Source: Phascolarctobacterium succinatutens CAG:287 (GTDB taxonomy: Bacteria > Bacillota > Negativicutes > Acidaminococcales > Acidaminococcaceae). From it: DNA of 35,909 nucleotides. The notes below the pieces were generated by a model. It was not told the DNA's origin, did no database searches, and saw only the letters and a list, made by a program, of their open reading frames with translations. Numbering within the stretch: the first letter of the stretch is position 1; every line of letters starts with the position of its first letter. The position numbers and the translations under genes were made by a program. Below are positions 23,967 to 32,290 of the stretch, one piece after another. The stretch is taken from positions 11,640 to 47,548 of the forward strand of contig NZ_FR892794.1 in assembly GCF_000434895.1 (NCBI RefSeq). The letters are read 5' to 3'.

Positions 23967-25091
23967 ATGCAGTCTATTATGGAAAAACTTCCCAACCTTC
24001 CTGATAAAAAGAAACTTGTTGCCGGAGCTGCCGTTGTCGTACTGGCAGCCGCAGGCTGGCAGCTTTACAGCAGTATTATGCATAAGCCACAGGAGGCAAA
24101 CTACATCCCCATCGTCAGGACTATGACGATCGGCGAAAGCATTGCCGATTCCTCCACCGTCTATCCCGGCGAGGTACGCGGGCGCTACGAAAGCCAGCTG
24201 GCCTTCCAGACTGCCGGCAGAATCGCTTCCCGTCTTGTCAACGTAGGCGACCGGGTACACGCCGGCCAGATTCTGATGACAATTGACCCGAAGGACGTAA
24301 ACCAAAGCGTGGAAGCAGCCAATGCACAGCTGGCATCTGCCATTGCCAACCAAAAGCTGGCGGCCGACAATGCGGCACGCTTTAACAAGCTGTATGCCGG
24401 CGGTGCTGTGAGCGAAGCAACGCGCGACCAGTACAACACCCAGCTGGAGGCAGCCAATGCTGCGCTGCGCCAGGCACAGGCCAACGCCAACGCCAGCGGC
24501 AACCAGCTGAGCTACACGCAGCTGACAAGTGATGCCGACGGCGTTGTGGCAGCCATCACCGGCGAGGCAGGCCAGGTAACGGCAGCCGGTACGCCGATGG
24601 TCACCATCGTGCGCAGCGGTGAGCGTGAAATCCAGATAAACGTGCCGGAAAACGTCAAGCTGAGCGTAGGCCAGCAGGCAGATATCAGCTTCTGGGCGCT
24701 TCCCGATGTTACGGCGAAGGGCACTGTCCGCGAAATTGCGCCTATTGCCGACAGCATTACACGTACCTATAAGGTGCGCGTTGCTGTGCCGCAGCTGCCT
24801 GCAGAAGCGAAGCTCGGCATGACTGCCAAGGTAAGCTTTAAGGACGCTGCGGTGTCCGAGGACGAGCTTGTTATTCCAGCTACCGCACTGTATCAGGTAA
24901 ACGGCAAGACACAGGTCTGGCTGGTACGCAATAACCGCGCTGTGCTGCAGGACGTTAAGGTTGCCGGCTATGTAGGCAACAATGTGCGTCTGGCAGGCGG
25001 CTTAAACAAGGGTGATATTCTGATAACCGCCGGCCTCAGCAAGCTTGTCGATAACCAACAGGTGCGTCTGACCAAAGGCGGTGATATCTGA
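23967..25091 (+). CDS. RND efflux periplasmic adaptor subunit (MFP)
   Basis: 374-residue membrane-fusion protein that bridges an RND pump to an outer-membrane channel. It has one N-terminal membrane anchor (about 17-36), a lipoyl/barrel-sandwich half (GRIASRLVNVGDRVHAGQILMTIDPKD), an alpha-helical hairpin (about 110-175, Ala/Gln-rich), the second lipoyl half (ADGVVAAITGEAGQVTAAGTPMV), a beta barrel and a membrane-proximal domain. AAGGGAG lies 10 bases before the ATG. The stop overlaps the pump start in TGATG. No lipobox is present. Confidence 0.94.
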   Translation: MQSIMEKLPNLPDKKKLVAGAAVVVLAAAGWQLYSSIMHKPQEANYIPIVRTMTIGESIADSSTVYPGEVRGRYESQLAFQTAGRIASRLVNVGDRVHAGQILMTIDPKDVNQSVEAANAQLASAIANQKLAADNAARFNKLYAGGAVSEATRDQYNTQLEAANAALRQAQANANASGNQLSYTQLTSDADGVVAAITGEAGQVTAAGTPMVTIVRSGEREIQINVPENVKLSVGQQADISFWALPDVTAKGTVREIAPIADSITRTYKVRVAVPQLPAEAKLGMTAKVSFKDAAVSEDELVIPATALYQVNGKTQVWLVRNNRAVLQDVKVAGYVGNNVRLAGGLNKGDILITAGLSKLVDNQQVRLTKGGDI

Positions 25092-28000
25092 TGTCAAACA
25101 ACGAAAAACATCATGCCAACTGGGCAGAATGGGCTATTAACCATCGCCAGTTAGTTTACTTCTTCGCTGTGCTTGTGCTGATTATGGGTATGTTTTCCTT
25201 TAAATCGCTCGGCCGCAGCGAGGACCCCAGCTTTGCCGTCAAGCAGATGGTAGTATCCGCAGCCTGGCCCGGCGCCAGCGCCAAGGATGTGGAGATGCAT
25301 CTGACCAATACGCTGGAAAAGCAGATTCAAAGTCTGCCGCAGGTTAAAAAAATCACCAGCTATTCGCGTCCCGGCGTCTGCGTTATTACCGTAGCGCTCA
25401 AGGATGAGGTTGCCGGCAACACGGTACGTCAGCGCTGGCTGGAGCTGCGCAATATCGTCAATGATGGCAAGAAGGACTTGCCTTCGGGCACCGTAGGTCC
25501 GTTTTATAACGACCGTTTTGATGACGTTTACGGCAATATCTACGCAATTACCGGTGACGGCTTCACCTATGAGGATATGCGTAAATACGCCGAAAAAATT
25601 AAGCTGGACTTCTTCAGCGTGCCTGATGTCAAAAAGGTTGAGCTGGTAGGCGTGCAACCGGAAAAAATCTTCGTGCAGATGCAAACCGCCAAGTTGGCAC
25701 AGCTGGGACTGGATATCAACAGTATTGCCAACACTATCAAAGCACAGACCTCGGTCAATGCCAGCGGTATGATTGAAGCCGACACAGCCAACTCCTACCT
25801 GCGCATTACCGGCAGCCCCGACAGCGTAGAAAATATTGCTGCCATCCCCATCAATGCCAACGGCCGTGTCTTCCGCCTGGGTGATATCGCAACCATCACC
25901 CGCGGTTATGCAGACCCGCCGGAAACAATGATGTACTATAACGGCAAGCCCGCAGTCGGCATTGCTCTTTCTATGGAGGACGGCGGCGATAACATCAAGC
26001 TCGGCGAAAATCTTGCCAAGGAAATCGCCCGTATCCAAAAGGAACTGCCGCTCGGACTGGAGCTTAATCAGGTTGCCAACCAGCCTGAGGTAGTAAAAAA
26101 ATCCATCAGCGAATTCTCCGAAAGCCTTTACGAGGCAATTATCATCGTGCTGGTAGTCAGCCTGATGACACTCGGACGCCGCAGCGGTTACGTAATTTCC
26201 TGCTGCATCCCGCTGATTTTGTTAGGCTCCTTCTGCGCCATGTTCGCTTTGGGCATTGATTTGCATAAGGTATCCCTGGGCGCACTGGTTGTTTCCCTGG
26301 GTATGCTGGTCGATGACGCCATCGTCGTTGTTGAGCTGATGGAGGTAAAAATGTCCGAAGGCATGCCGCGTAAGGAAGCAGCCTCCTACGCCTTCAAAAC
26401 CTGCGCCTGGCCGCTGCTGACAGGCACCACCATCACCTGCCTCGGCTTTATGCCGATTGCCTTCTCCAAGGCCAGCGCTTCGGAATTTGCCTACAGCCTT
26501 TTCCCGGTTATGACCGTAACACTGATGCTGTCCTGGCTTGTTTCCGCAACCTTGGCACCGGTATTAGGCTATGAATGGATACGTCCTACCGTTATCAAGC
26601 AGGAATCTTATGATAACAGCTTCTACCGCGCCTTCCGCAAGCTGCTGCACTGGGCATTAGGACACCGCATCACGGTTATCGGCATTACTCTGGCAATGTT
26701 GGGTATTTCCATGTTCATGCTGCGCTTCGTCAGCCAGGAATTCTTCCCTGCCTCCGTACGTCCTGAGCTTTTAGTAGAGCTTAATATGCCTGAGGGCAGT
26801 TCGATTAAAACTACAGATGCCGCAGCACGCAAGCTGACGAATCTGATTAAGGATGATAAAGAATTAGACCATGTTTCCACCTACGTAGGCGAAAGCGCAC
26901 CGCGCTTTGTGCTGGTAATCGACCCGGTACAGCCGCGCGATAACTACGCACAGCTCGTTGTTGTAGCCAAGAGCGTTGAGGACCGCAAAAAACTGGAGAA
27001 GCGCATCAGCGAGCTTGCTGCCGAGCATTTGCCGGAGGCTATCGTCTACTCCCGCTCGATTCCGCTCGGTCCGCCTGCTCCCTATCCTGTTATGATCCGC
27101 GTCAGCGGCAACAACGACGCGCAGGTTAAGGAATATGCGCAGAAGGTGCGCAAGGTTATGGCCGCTAATCCCTATGTCAACATGACACGTCTTGACTGGC
27201 TGGAGCAGACCAACGCCGTTAAGCTGAAGGTCGACAATGACAAGCTGCTGCAAATGGGGCTCACACGTCAGACTGTAGCCAACGCTCTGCAGGCACAGGT
27301 ATCCGGTTATACTGTTGCAACCTATCTGGAGGGTGACCAGCAGATTGGTATCGTTTTCCGCCTGCAGCCTGACCAGCGCGCAGATATTTCGCAGCTGGAA
27401 ACTATCTCCATTCCTACGAGCCAGGGTGCTGTACCGCTGTCACAAATTGCGCATCTTGACTACACCAGCGAGGACAATATCATCTGGCGCCGCAACCTGC
27501 GTCCTACGATTACCGTCAACGGCGGTATTGTTGACGGCGTTACCGGCAATGATGTCACCAAGCAGGTGTATAAGGAGCTGGAGCCGTTGCGCAAGGAGCT
27601 GCCTGCCGGCATGAGCATTGAGGTCGGCGGTTCGCTGGAGGACAGCAACGATACATTGAATTATCTGATGAAGCCGATACCGCTGATGCTGCTGCTGATT
27701 GTCGTTCTGATTATGCTGCAGATGCAGGATATCCGCAAGCTGCTGGTTATTATGCTGACGGCGCCGATGGGTATAATCGGCGTTATCTTCGGCCTGCTAC
27801 TGTTTAATTCCGCGTTGGGCTTTATGGCGGAGCTGGGTATTCTGGCGCTCACCGGTACAATTATCCGTAACAGTATGGTGCTGGTTGACCAGATTCAGCA
27901 GCATCTTGATGCCGGGATGGAGCCTGCCAAGGCGATTACGGAATCAGCAATTGTGCGTTTCCGTCCGATTATGCTGGCAGCCTTCACTACGGTACTGGGA

Positions 28001-28138
28001 TTGATTCCTATGTTCGCCAGCCAGTTCTGGAATGCGATGGCTGTGGCTATTGCCTGCGGTCTGACCGGAGCAACGCTGCTGACGCTGGTGGTACTGCCGG
28101 TGCTGTATGCGATTGTCTTTAAGGTGAAAGCAGAATAG
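25091..28138 (+). CDS. RND multidrug-type efflux transporter (AcrB/MdtB/CusA superfamily)
   Basis: 1015-residue inner-membrane pump with two repeats of one plus five membrane helices and two large periplasmic loops. The proton-relay pair is present as Asp408-Asp409 in GMLVDDAIVVVELMEVK. Residues LGRSEDPSFAVKQMVVSAAWPGASAKDVE near the start place it in the hydrophobe/drug exporter branch related to VexF/OqxB-like pumps rather than metal pumps. The shortened second membrane block (PIPLMLLLIVVLIMLQMQDIRK) is typical of this branch. It is encoded directly after its adaptor; no TolC-like outer-membrane gene follows. Confidence 0.95.
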   Translation: MSNNEKHHANWAEWAINHRQLVYFFAVLVLIMGMFSFKSLGRSEDPSFAVKQMVVSAAWPGASAKDVEMHLTNTLEKQIQSLPQVKKITSYSRPGVCVITVALKDEVAGNTVRQRWLELRNIVNDGKKDLPSGTVGPFYNDRFDDVYGNIYAITGDGFTYEDMRKYAEKIKLDFFSVPDVKKVELVGVQPEKIFVQMQTAKLAQLGLDINSIANTIKAQTSVNASGMIEADTANSYLRITGSPDSVENIAAIPINANGRVFRLGDIATITRGYADPPETMMYYNGKPAVGIALSMEDGGDNIKLGENLAKEIARIQKELPLGLELNQVANQPEVVKKSISEFSESLYEAIIIVLVVSLMTLGRRSGYVISCCIPLILLGSFCAMFALGIDLHKVSLGALVVSLGMLVDDAIVVVELMEVKMSEGMPRKEAASYAFKTCAWPLLTGTTITCLGFMPIAFSKASASEFAYSLFPVMTVTLMLSWLVSATLAPVLGYEWIRPTVIKQESYDNSFYRAFRKLLHWALGHRITVIGITLAMLGISMFMLRFVSQEFFPASVRPELLVELNMPEGSSIKTTDAAARKLTNLIKDDKELDHVSTYVGESAPRFVLVIDPVQPRDNYAQLVVVAKSVEDRKKLEKRISELAAEHLPEAIVYSRSIPLGPPAPYPVMIRVSGNNDAQVKEYAQKVRKVMAANPYVNMTRLDWLEQTNAVKLKVDNDKLLQMGLTRQTVANALQAQVSGYTVATYLEGDQQIGIVFRLQPDQRADISQLETISIPTSQGAVPLSQIAHLDYTSEDNIIWRRNLRPTITVNGGIVDGVTGNDVTKQVYKELEPLRKELPAGMSIEVGGSLEDSNDTLNYLMKPIPLMLLLIVVLIMLQMQDIRKLLVIMLTAPMGIIGVIFGLLLFNSALGFMAELGILALTGTIIRNSMVLVDQIQQHLDAGMEPAKAITESAIVRFRPIMLAAFTTVLGLIPMFASQFWNAMAVAIACGLTGATLLTLVVLPVLYAIVFKVKAE

Positions 28139-28163
28139 AGCTGAGATTGTAAGGCAGCCTTCT

Positions 28164-28207
28164 TCCCTTGACATTCTCCTGAATTTCAAGTAAACTTAAA
28201 GCATGTT
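28164..28207. repeat. 44-bp exact direct repeat, copy 2
   Basis: Identical in sequence and orientation to 18099-18142. Here it lies 25 bases after the RND pump stop. Confidence 0.9.
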
Positions 28208-28304
28208 CTTCCAAAATTGCAGGTAACATTACGCTTTCAGCTACCTTACCTACGGACAAGAAAATAAGCAGTATATCCTGCAGCTCCACTTTAGCTGCAG
28301 AAGC
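28164..28304 (-). pseudogene. Possible gene remnant containing the 44-bp repeat
   Basis: On the minus strand, an open frame between a stop at 28305-28307 and the RND pump end reads KVELQDILLIFLSVGKVAES, then a stretch containing LEEHALSLLEIQENVKGRR. The repeat encodes the HALSLLEIQENVKG part. It looks protein-like but has no credible start or ribosome binding site, and I do not recognise the family. It could be the tail of a lost gene. Confidence 0.25.
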
Positions 28305-28334
28305 TTAAGCAAGGCCATTTATCTGGTACATTCT

Positions 28335-28390
28335 AAGAGTAGTACGAACTGACGATTTTTTAATCGCCAGGGTACTACTCTTTTTTGTTT
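28335..28390 (+). terminator. Strong terminator after the RND operon region
   Basis: AAGAGTAGTAC pairs with GTACTACTCTT, with an inner CGATT/AATCG stem, followed by TTTTTTG. It lies about 200 bases after the pump and before the Rpn genes. Apart from the repeat and the remnant, the gap 28139-28446 shows a short CAGCT-type hairpin near 28281-28300 and nothing else. Confidence 0.85.
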
Positions 28391-28446
28391 TTGCGCTGCT
28401 TATGTATTTTTTATAACATCTGTGTTAAAATGAAAGGAGAGAAACC

Positions 28447-28806
28447 ATGCAAGACCTGCTAACAAAATTTGCCAACCTGACGATTCAAAGTGACTTCATC
28501 TTCAAAAAGGTTATGTCGCGCAAGCGCATCTGCAAGCATCTGCTGGAGGAGCTGCTGCAGATAGAAATTGCCGACATCAACTATCTGGAGGCAGAAAAGA
28601 CGCTTGAGCCTGAGTACACCAGCCGCGGCATCCGCCTTGATATCATCGTAGCGGACGATAAAAACACGCATTATAATCTGGAGATGCAGGTGAAAAACAA
28701 TAAAAATCCTGATACGGATACCTACGTCCTGCCCAAGCGCTCACGCTATTATCAGGCGCTGCTTGATATTGATTTGCTGCAGAAGGGATCGCGGCATCCG
28801 CCTTGA
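28447..28806 (+). pseudogene. Rpn-family PD-(D/E)XK nuclease, N-terminal part (broken)
   Basis: Open frame of 119 codons beginning MQDLLTKFANLTIQSDFIFK, a typical Rpn/PD-(D/E)XK nuclease-transposase family start, with the nuclease core GIRLD65IIVADD and NLE79MQ81. GGAGAG precedes the ATG by 6 bases. After residue 112 the sequence jumps by an 8-base linker back to an earlier part of the gene in another frame, so this protein ends KGSRHPP and lacks the C-terminal two thirds. The nuclease core is complete but the protein is likely non-functional or altered. Family members promote DNA breakage and RecA-independent recombination. Confidence 0.85.
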
Positions 28807-28948
28807 TATCATTGTAGCGGATGACAAAAATACTCATTATAATCTGGAGATGCAGGTGAAAAACAATAAAAATCCCGATACGGACACTTACGTTCTTCCC
28901 AAGCGTTCCTGCTATTATCAGGCGCTGCTTGATATTGATTTGCTGCAG
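28625..28948 (+). repeat. Tandem diverged copies of the Rpn nuclease core
   Basis: Segments 28625-28782 and 28791-28948 (158 bases each, spaced 166) align without gaps and differ at about 13 positions, nearly all at silent third codon positions. Only one residue differs (Arg versus Cys). This argues for joining of two diverged, functional paralogues rather than recent slippage. Confidence 0.88.
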
Positions 28949-29434
28949 GCAGGCCAGCCTTATGACCTGCTGCCACCGACCTTTATCATTTTTATCTGTG
29001 TTTTTGATTTCTTTGAAAAATGTAATTATGTCTATACCTTTAAAAAACGTTGTCTGGAGAATTTGGAGCTGGAGCTTCCCGATGAAGCGACCACCATGAT
29101 TTTGAACACCAAAGGTACGCATGGCGATATCTCCAAGGACATCAAGAGCTTTTATGATTATGTAAATAACCACATTGTAACTACTGATTTCACCAAGCAG
29201 ATAGATGATGAAATCAGCTATCTCAAACTTGATACGAAAGTGAGGCGAGAATTTATGCTTATGGAAGCACGTTTGTTAGATGAAAGACGTGAGGGCATTG
29301 CCGAAGGCGAAGCAAATGCCAATATCGCTACTGCTAAGCGTATGATGGCTAAGGGCTGCTATTCTCTCGAGGATATTGCGGAGCTTACAAATTTATCTCT
29401 CGCTGATGTGGAGAAGCTAAAGGAAGAAGCTTAA
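28791..29434 (+). pseudogene. Rpn-family nuclease, core plus C-terminal part (no N-terminus)
   Basis: Frame shifted by one relative to the upstream piece. It carries the nuclease core again (GIRLDIIVADDK, NLEMQVKNNKNPDTDTYV), then AGQPYDLLPPTFIIFICVFDFF, a middle region and the Rpn C-terminal tail (TKVRREFMLMEARLLDERREG ... SLEDIAELTNLSLADVEKLK). The residues before GIRLD lack the family N-terminus; a few open codons upstream (MILICCRRDR) come from the upstream piece read out of frame. Full-length family members would join the N-terminus of the previous entry to this piece once. Confidence 0.8.
29255..29434 (+). CDS. Possible internally started C-terminal Rpn product
   Basis: Within the second Rpn piece an in-frame ATG (MLMEARLLDERREG) follows GAGGCG by 7 bases, allowing a 59-residue product covering only the C-terminal tail. 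In enterobacterial Rpn genes such internally initiated short proteins (RpnS) bind and restrain the full nuclease. Whether this one is made is unproven. Confidence 0.3.
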   Translation: MLMEARLLDERREGIAEGEANANIATAKRMMAKGCYSLEDIAELTNLSLADVEKLKEEA

Positions 29435-29516
29435 CCACTCTAATACTGATTTCACTAAACAGATTGACGATGAAATCAGCTATCTCAAATTAGATACGAA
29501 AGTAAGGCGGGAATTT

Positions 29517-29708
29517 ATGCTTATGGAAGCGCGTTTGTTAGATGAAAGACGTGAGGGCGAAGCTGTGGGTATTGCCAAAGGCAAAGCTAAAGAGAAACTC
29601 GCTACTGCTAAACGTATGCTGGCTAAGGGATGCTATTCTCCCGAGGTTATCGCTGAGCTTACAAATTTATCTCTCGCTGATGTGGAGAAACTGAAGGAAG
29701 AGGCTTAA
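29517..29708 (+). CDS. Free-standing C-terminal Rpn mini-protein (RpnS-like)
   Basis: 63-residue open frame beginning at the same conserved MLMEARLLDERREG position as the internal start of the upstream copy, preceded by AAGGCGGG about 6 bases before the ATG. It ends LTNLSLADVEKLKEEA like the longer copy but has its own Gly/Lys-rich segment (GEAVGIAKGKAKEKLATAKR). There is no nuclease core in front of it. It is either the relic of a deleted paralogue or a stand-alone short partner protein; codons before the ATG (back to about 29444) continue the homology without a start. Confidence 0.5.
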   Translation: MLMEARLLDERREGEAVGIAKGKAKEKLATAKRMLAKGCYSPEVIAELTNLSLADVEKLKEEA

Positions 29709-29758
29709 GCACGTAAAGCAAGCCTAATATCAAAATAAAAAATTAAACACAAATTACT

Positions 29759-29798
29759 AAAACCCATGTCCCGCCGAAATCGGCAAGACATGGGTTTT
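29759..29798. terminator. Bidirectional terminator between Rpn locus and ABC exporter
   Basis: AAAACCCATGTC pairs with GACATGGGTTTT, with an inner GCCG/CGGC stem; A-run on one side and T-run on the other suit both converging genes. Confidence 0.9.
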
Positions 29799-29881
29799 CT
29801 GTATTCTCAGTGCACGCTTTAGCAACAGCATGCGCTATTTTATTATCTTCTGCAGTACGCCTGCATCCGCAAGCCTCTGCT

Positions 29882-31588
29882 TTACTCCTTCTGATACAAA
29901 TCATAATAACGCCCTTTGCGCGCCAGCAGCTCCTCATGGCTGCCGCATTCCGCAACAGCGCCCTCGTCAAGCACCACAATCTTGTCCGCATGACGGATGG
30001 TGGAAAGACGGTGCGCAATAATCAGCGTGGTACGTCCTACCGCCAGCTCGTCGAGCTCCTTTTGTATCTGCTGTTCCGTAATATTGTCGAGTGCGCTTGT
30101 AGCCTCATCCAACACTACTACCGGAGGATTTTTGAGGAATACGCGCGCAATCGCCAATCGCTGCTTCTGGCCGCCGCTCAACTTCACGCCGCGCTCACCC
30201 ACCTCGGTATCGTAGCCCGCAGGCAGCTTTTGGATAAACTCATCCGCCGCCGCAGCCTTCGCTGCCGCCTGCACCTCGTCCGCTGTCGCATCCGGTTTGG
30301 CGTAGGCTATGTTGTAGCGCACGCTGTCGCCGAAGAGAAAGACATCCTGCTGTACTAGGCCGATTTGCCTGCGCAGCGATTCCTGCGTAAATTCACGGAT
30401 ATCGCAGCCGTCCAGCAGAATTCTGCCGCTCTGAGGCTCGTAAAAGCGCAGCAAAAGGCTGGCAATAGTTGTTTTGCCTGCTCCCGTAGCGCCCACAAAG
30501 GCCACAGTTTCACCTGCTGCCACGCTCAGCGAAAGGTTGCGGATAACAGGTCTGCCGTCCGCATAGGCAAAGCTGACGTTATCAAAGGTGATGTTCCCCT
30601 TGCAGGGCGGGCAAATTTTAGCATCCGGTGCATCAATAATCTCGGGCTTTTCCTGCAGCAGCTCATAAAAACGCTTGAAGCCTGCCATGCCGCGCTGATA
30701 TACCTGAATGAAGCCTAAAAGCTGCATCAGCGGCTTCATAAACAGGCCCACGTAGAGGAAGAAGGCCACTAGCTCACCGAAGCTCATCAGTCCCTGATTT
30801 ATCAGCAGGCCGCCCACTACTAATATCGCCACATTGATAAAGTTGCTGAAGAAAATCATACTGCCGACGAAATAAGATGTTATTTTGAAGGATTTTTTAC
30901 ATACTGTCAGATAGGCATCCGCCTTTTCCATAAACTGCGCCATATCGCTGCGCTCGCCCGCGAAGGCCTTGATCAGACGCACGCCGTTGATGCTTTCCGC
31001 AGCCTTGCCCGTTACCTCGCCCATTGCCACACGATTGGCAAAGAAGGCCTTTTTCATGCGCAGGTTGACGAAAACGGTATGCACTGCCTTCACCAGAAGC
31101 AGGAAGGCAATAAGGCTGCCCAGCATAGGATTCATGTAAATAAGAATAACCATCGTGCCGCCCATCGTCAGCCCGCAGACGGTAAGATCAATCGGCGCAT
31201 TGCCTGCGAAGCCGTTAATTTCGCTCAAATCGCTGGTGAGGCGCGAAAGCAGCTGACCGCTTTTATTTTTATCGTAAAAGCCGAAGGACAGCTTCTGCAG
31301 ATGGCTGAACAAATCGCGGCGCATATCGCGTTCCATAGAATAGCTCATGGACTGCGCCCAGTAGATGATGCTGAAATGCATGCCGAAGTTTACCAGATAC
31401 ATGGCAAGCAGTGCTGCCGACCATTCAAGGAGCAGCGGCAGATTTTTGAGCGGCAGCTGCTGTTCCAGCATCAGCTTCACTACATAGGGAAAGAACAGCT
31501 CGAGCAGCGCACGCAGCAGCGAGCCTATCACAAGAAAGAGCAGAATACCCTTATACGGTTTATAATAGCTGAGAAATGTTTTGAACAT
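29882..31588 (-). CDS. ABC exporter, MsbA-like (fused membrane and ATPase domains)
   Basis: 568-residue half-transporter of the type 1 exporter family. Six membrane helices occupy about residues 15-300, with the coupling segment KLSFGFYDKNKSGQLLSRLTSDLSEI. The nucleotide-binding domain has Walker A GATGAGKTT (366-374), the Q-loop LVQQD, signature LSGGQ (470-474), Walker B VVVLDE (490-495) and the His switch AHRLS. As a homodimer it would export lipid, peptide or drug substrates; none is indicated by neighbours. AGGA precedes the ATG. It is transcribed alone, with terminators on both sides. Confidence 0.94.
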   Translation of the reverse strand: MFKTFLSYYKPYKGILLFLVIGSLLRALLELFFPYVVKLMLEQQLPLKNLPLLLEWSAALLAMYLVNFGMHFSIIYWAQSMSYSMERDMRRDLFSHLQKLSFGFYDKNKSGQLLSRLTSDLSEINGFAGNAPIDLTVCGLTMGGTMVILIYMNPMLGSLIAFLLLVKAVHTVFVNLRMKKAFFANRVAMGEVTGKAAESINGVRLIKAFAGERSDMAQFMEKADAYLTVCKKSFKITSYFVGSMIFFSNFINVAILVVGGLLINQGLMSFGELVAFFLYVGLFMKPLMQLLGFIQVYQRGMAGFKRFYELLQEKPEIIDAPDAKICPPCKGNITFDNVSFAYADGRPVIRNLSLSVAAGETVAFVGATGAGKTTIASLLLRFYEPQSGRILLDGCDIREFTQESLRRQIGLVQQDVFLFGDSVRYNIAYAKPDATADEVQAAAKAAAADEFIQKLPAGYDTEVGERGVKLSGGQKQRLAIARVFLKNPPVVVLDEATSALDNITEQQIQKELDELAVGRTTLIIAHRLSTIRHADKIVVLDEGAVAECGSHEELLARKGRYYDLYQKE

Positions 31589-31647
31589 AAAGCTTTCCTA
31601 TCCTCTATTCATATATTTTCTAAAGCGCGGGCAGCAGCTTTTGCCAA

Positions 31648-31719
31648 AACGCTGCCGTAGCGTTATATATTTTCTTTTATGATGATACAGTCTACACTAT
31701 ATAGCAGGTATAAAGTCAA
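31648..31719 (-). promoter_or_regulatory. Upstream region of the ABC exporter
   Basis: On the minus strand TTGACT (31719-31714) is followed by TATAGT- and TAGACT-like sequences, but no -10 sits at the best distance. Between it and the gene is a perfect AACGCT/AGCGTT hairpin with a 5-base loop (31648-31664). A promoter is likely here; its exact position is not. Confidence 0.3.
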
Positions 31720-31789
31720 TAGGATGTGTTCTTAAATAATATCATAAAGCGAGCTATTTGCCAATTGCTATAACACAAGCGCTTCACTA

Positions 31790-31825
31790 AAAAACTGCCT
31801 TTCCTAAAATCGGAAGGCAGTTTTT
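31790..31825 (-). terminator. Terminator of the nitrogenase-like operon
   Basis: AAAAACTGCCTT pairs with AAGGCAGTTTTT with additional CC/GG pairing, 15 bases after the flavodoxin stop. The minus-strand RNA ends in a U-run. Confidence 0.88.
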
Positions 31826-31840
31826 GGTGTTGCTTAAGCC

Positions 31841-32263
31841 TTATTCGGCAAGCAGCTTGCCTGCTTCCGCCAGCTTGGCCATTGCTTCGTCGTCGGGAGC
31901 ACCCAGCGCCAGTACGCCGTCAGCCACAAGTGTCGCACCCGCGTCCTTAACGCGTGCTTCCCAATCCTGCATATAGCTTCCGCCCCAGCCATAGGAGCCG
32001 AAGAGTGCTACCTTTTTGCCTGCCAGCTTGCCTTCAAGCTCGGTGAAGAACGGCTCGAATTCGCATTCCTCCAGCACTTCAGCGCCCATTGCCGGGCAGC
32101 CCAGTGCCAGAGCGTCATAGCCTGCAGCCTCGTCAGCAGTGATTTCGCTGACATTTTTTACAACAGCCTCCGCACCGGCAGCGTTAATTGCTTCCGCAAT
32201 AGCGTCAGCCATCATTTGTGTGTTACCGGTACCGGTCCAAAAAATTACAGGAATTTGTTTCAT
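31841..32263 (-). CDS. Flavodoxin
   Basis: 140-residue short-chain flavodoxin, a one-electron FMN carrier. The phosphate-binding loop WTGTGNTQMMADAI (about 9-22), the LGCPAMGAEVLEE loop and FGSYGWGGSYMQDWEARV flavin-binding loop are visible. It is 27 bases downstream of the K-like nitrogenase subunit with GGAGG upstream, and is the last gene before a terminator. By position it is a candidate electron donor to the NifH-like protein; that link is inferred. Confidence 0.93.
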   Translation of the reverse strand: MKQIPVIFWTGTGNTQMMADAIAEAINAAGAEAVVKNVSEITADEAAGYDALALGCPAMGAEVLEECEFEPFFTELEGKLAGKKVALFGSYGWGGSYMQDWEARVKDAGATLVADGVLALGAPDDEAMAKLAEAGKLLAE

Positions 32264-32290
32264 GATAGTGTCCTCCTTTTGCTTTAAACT

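Larger units (their letters stand above)
29182..29708 (+). repeat. Diverged direct duplication of the Rpn C-terminal region
   Basis: 29182-29434 and 29444-29708 are diverged copies starting at TACTGATTTCAC and ending at the stop codons. Similarity also reaches the preceding TAACCAC, which in the second copy overlaps the stop of the first. The second copy has a few extra codons in the Gly/Lys-rich tail. Confidence 0.85.

Noticed and set aside
25151..26038. 295-codon minus-strand frame opposite the RND pump
   Set aside because: Antisense shadow caused by codon bias of the pump gene; no domain or promoter.
18099..28207. Composite transposon bounded by the two 44-bp repeats
   Set aside because: The 10-kb segment holds housekeeping genes (ruv, yebC, rmuC), there is no transposase, and the repeats have no terminal inverted repeats or target duplications that I can see.
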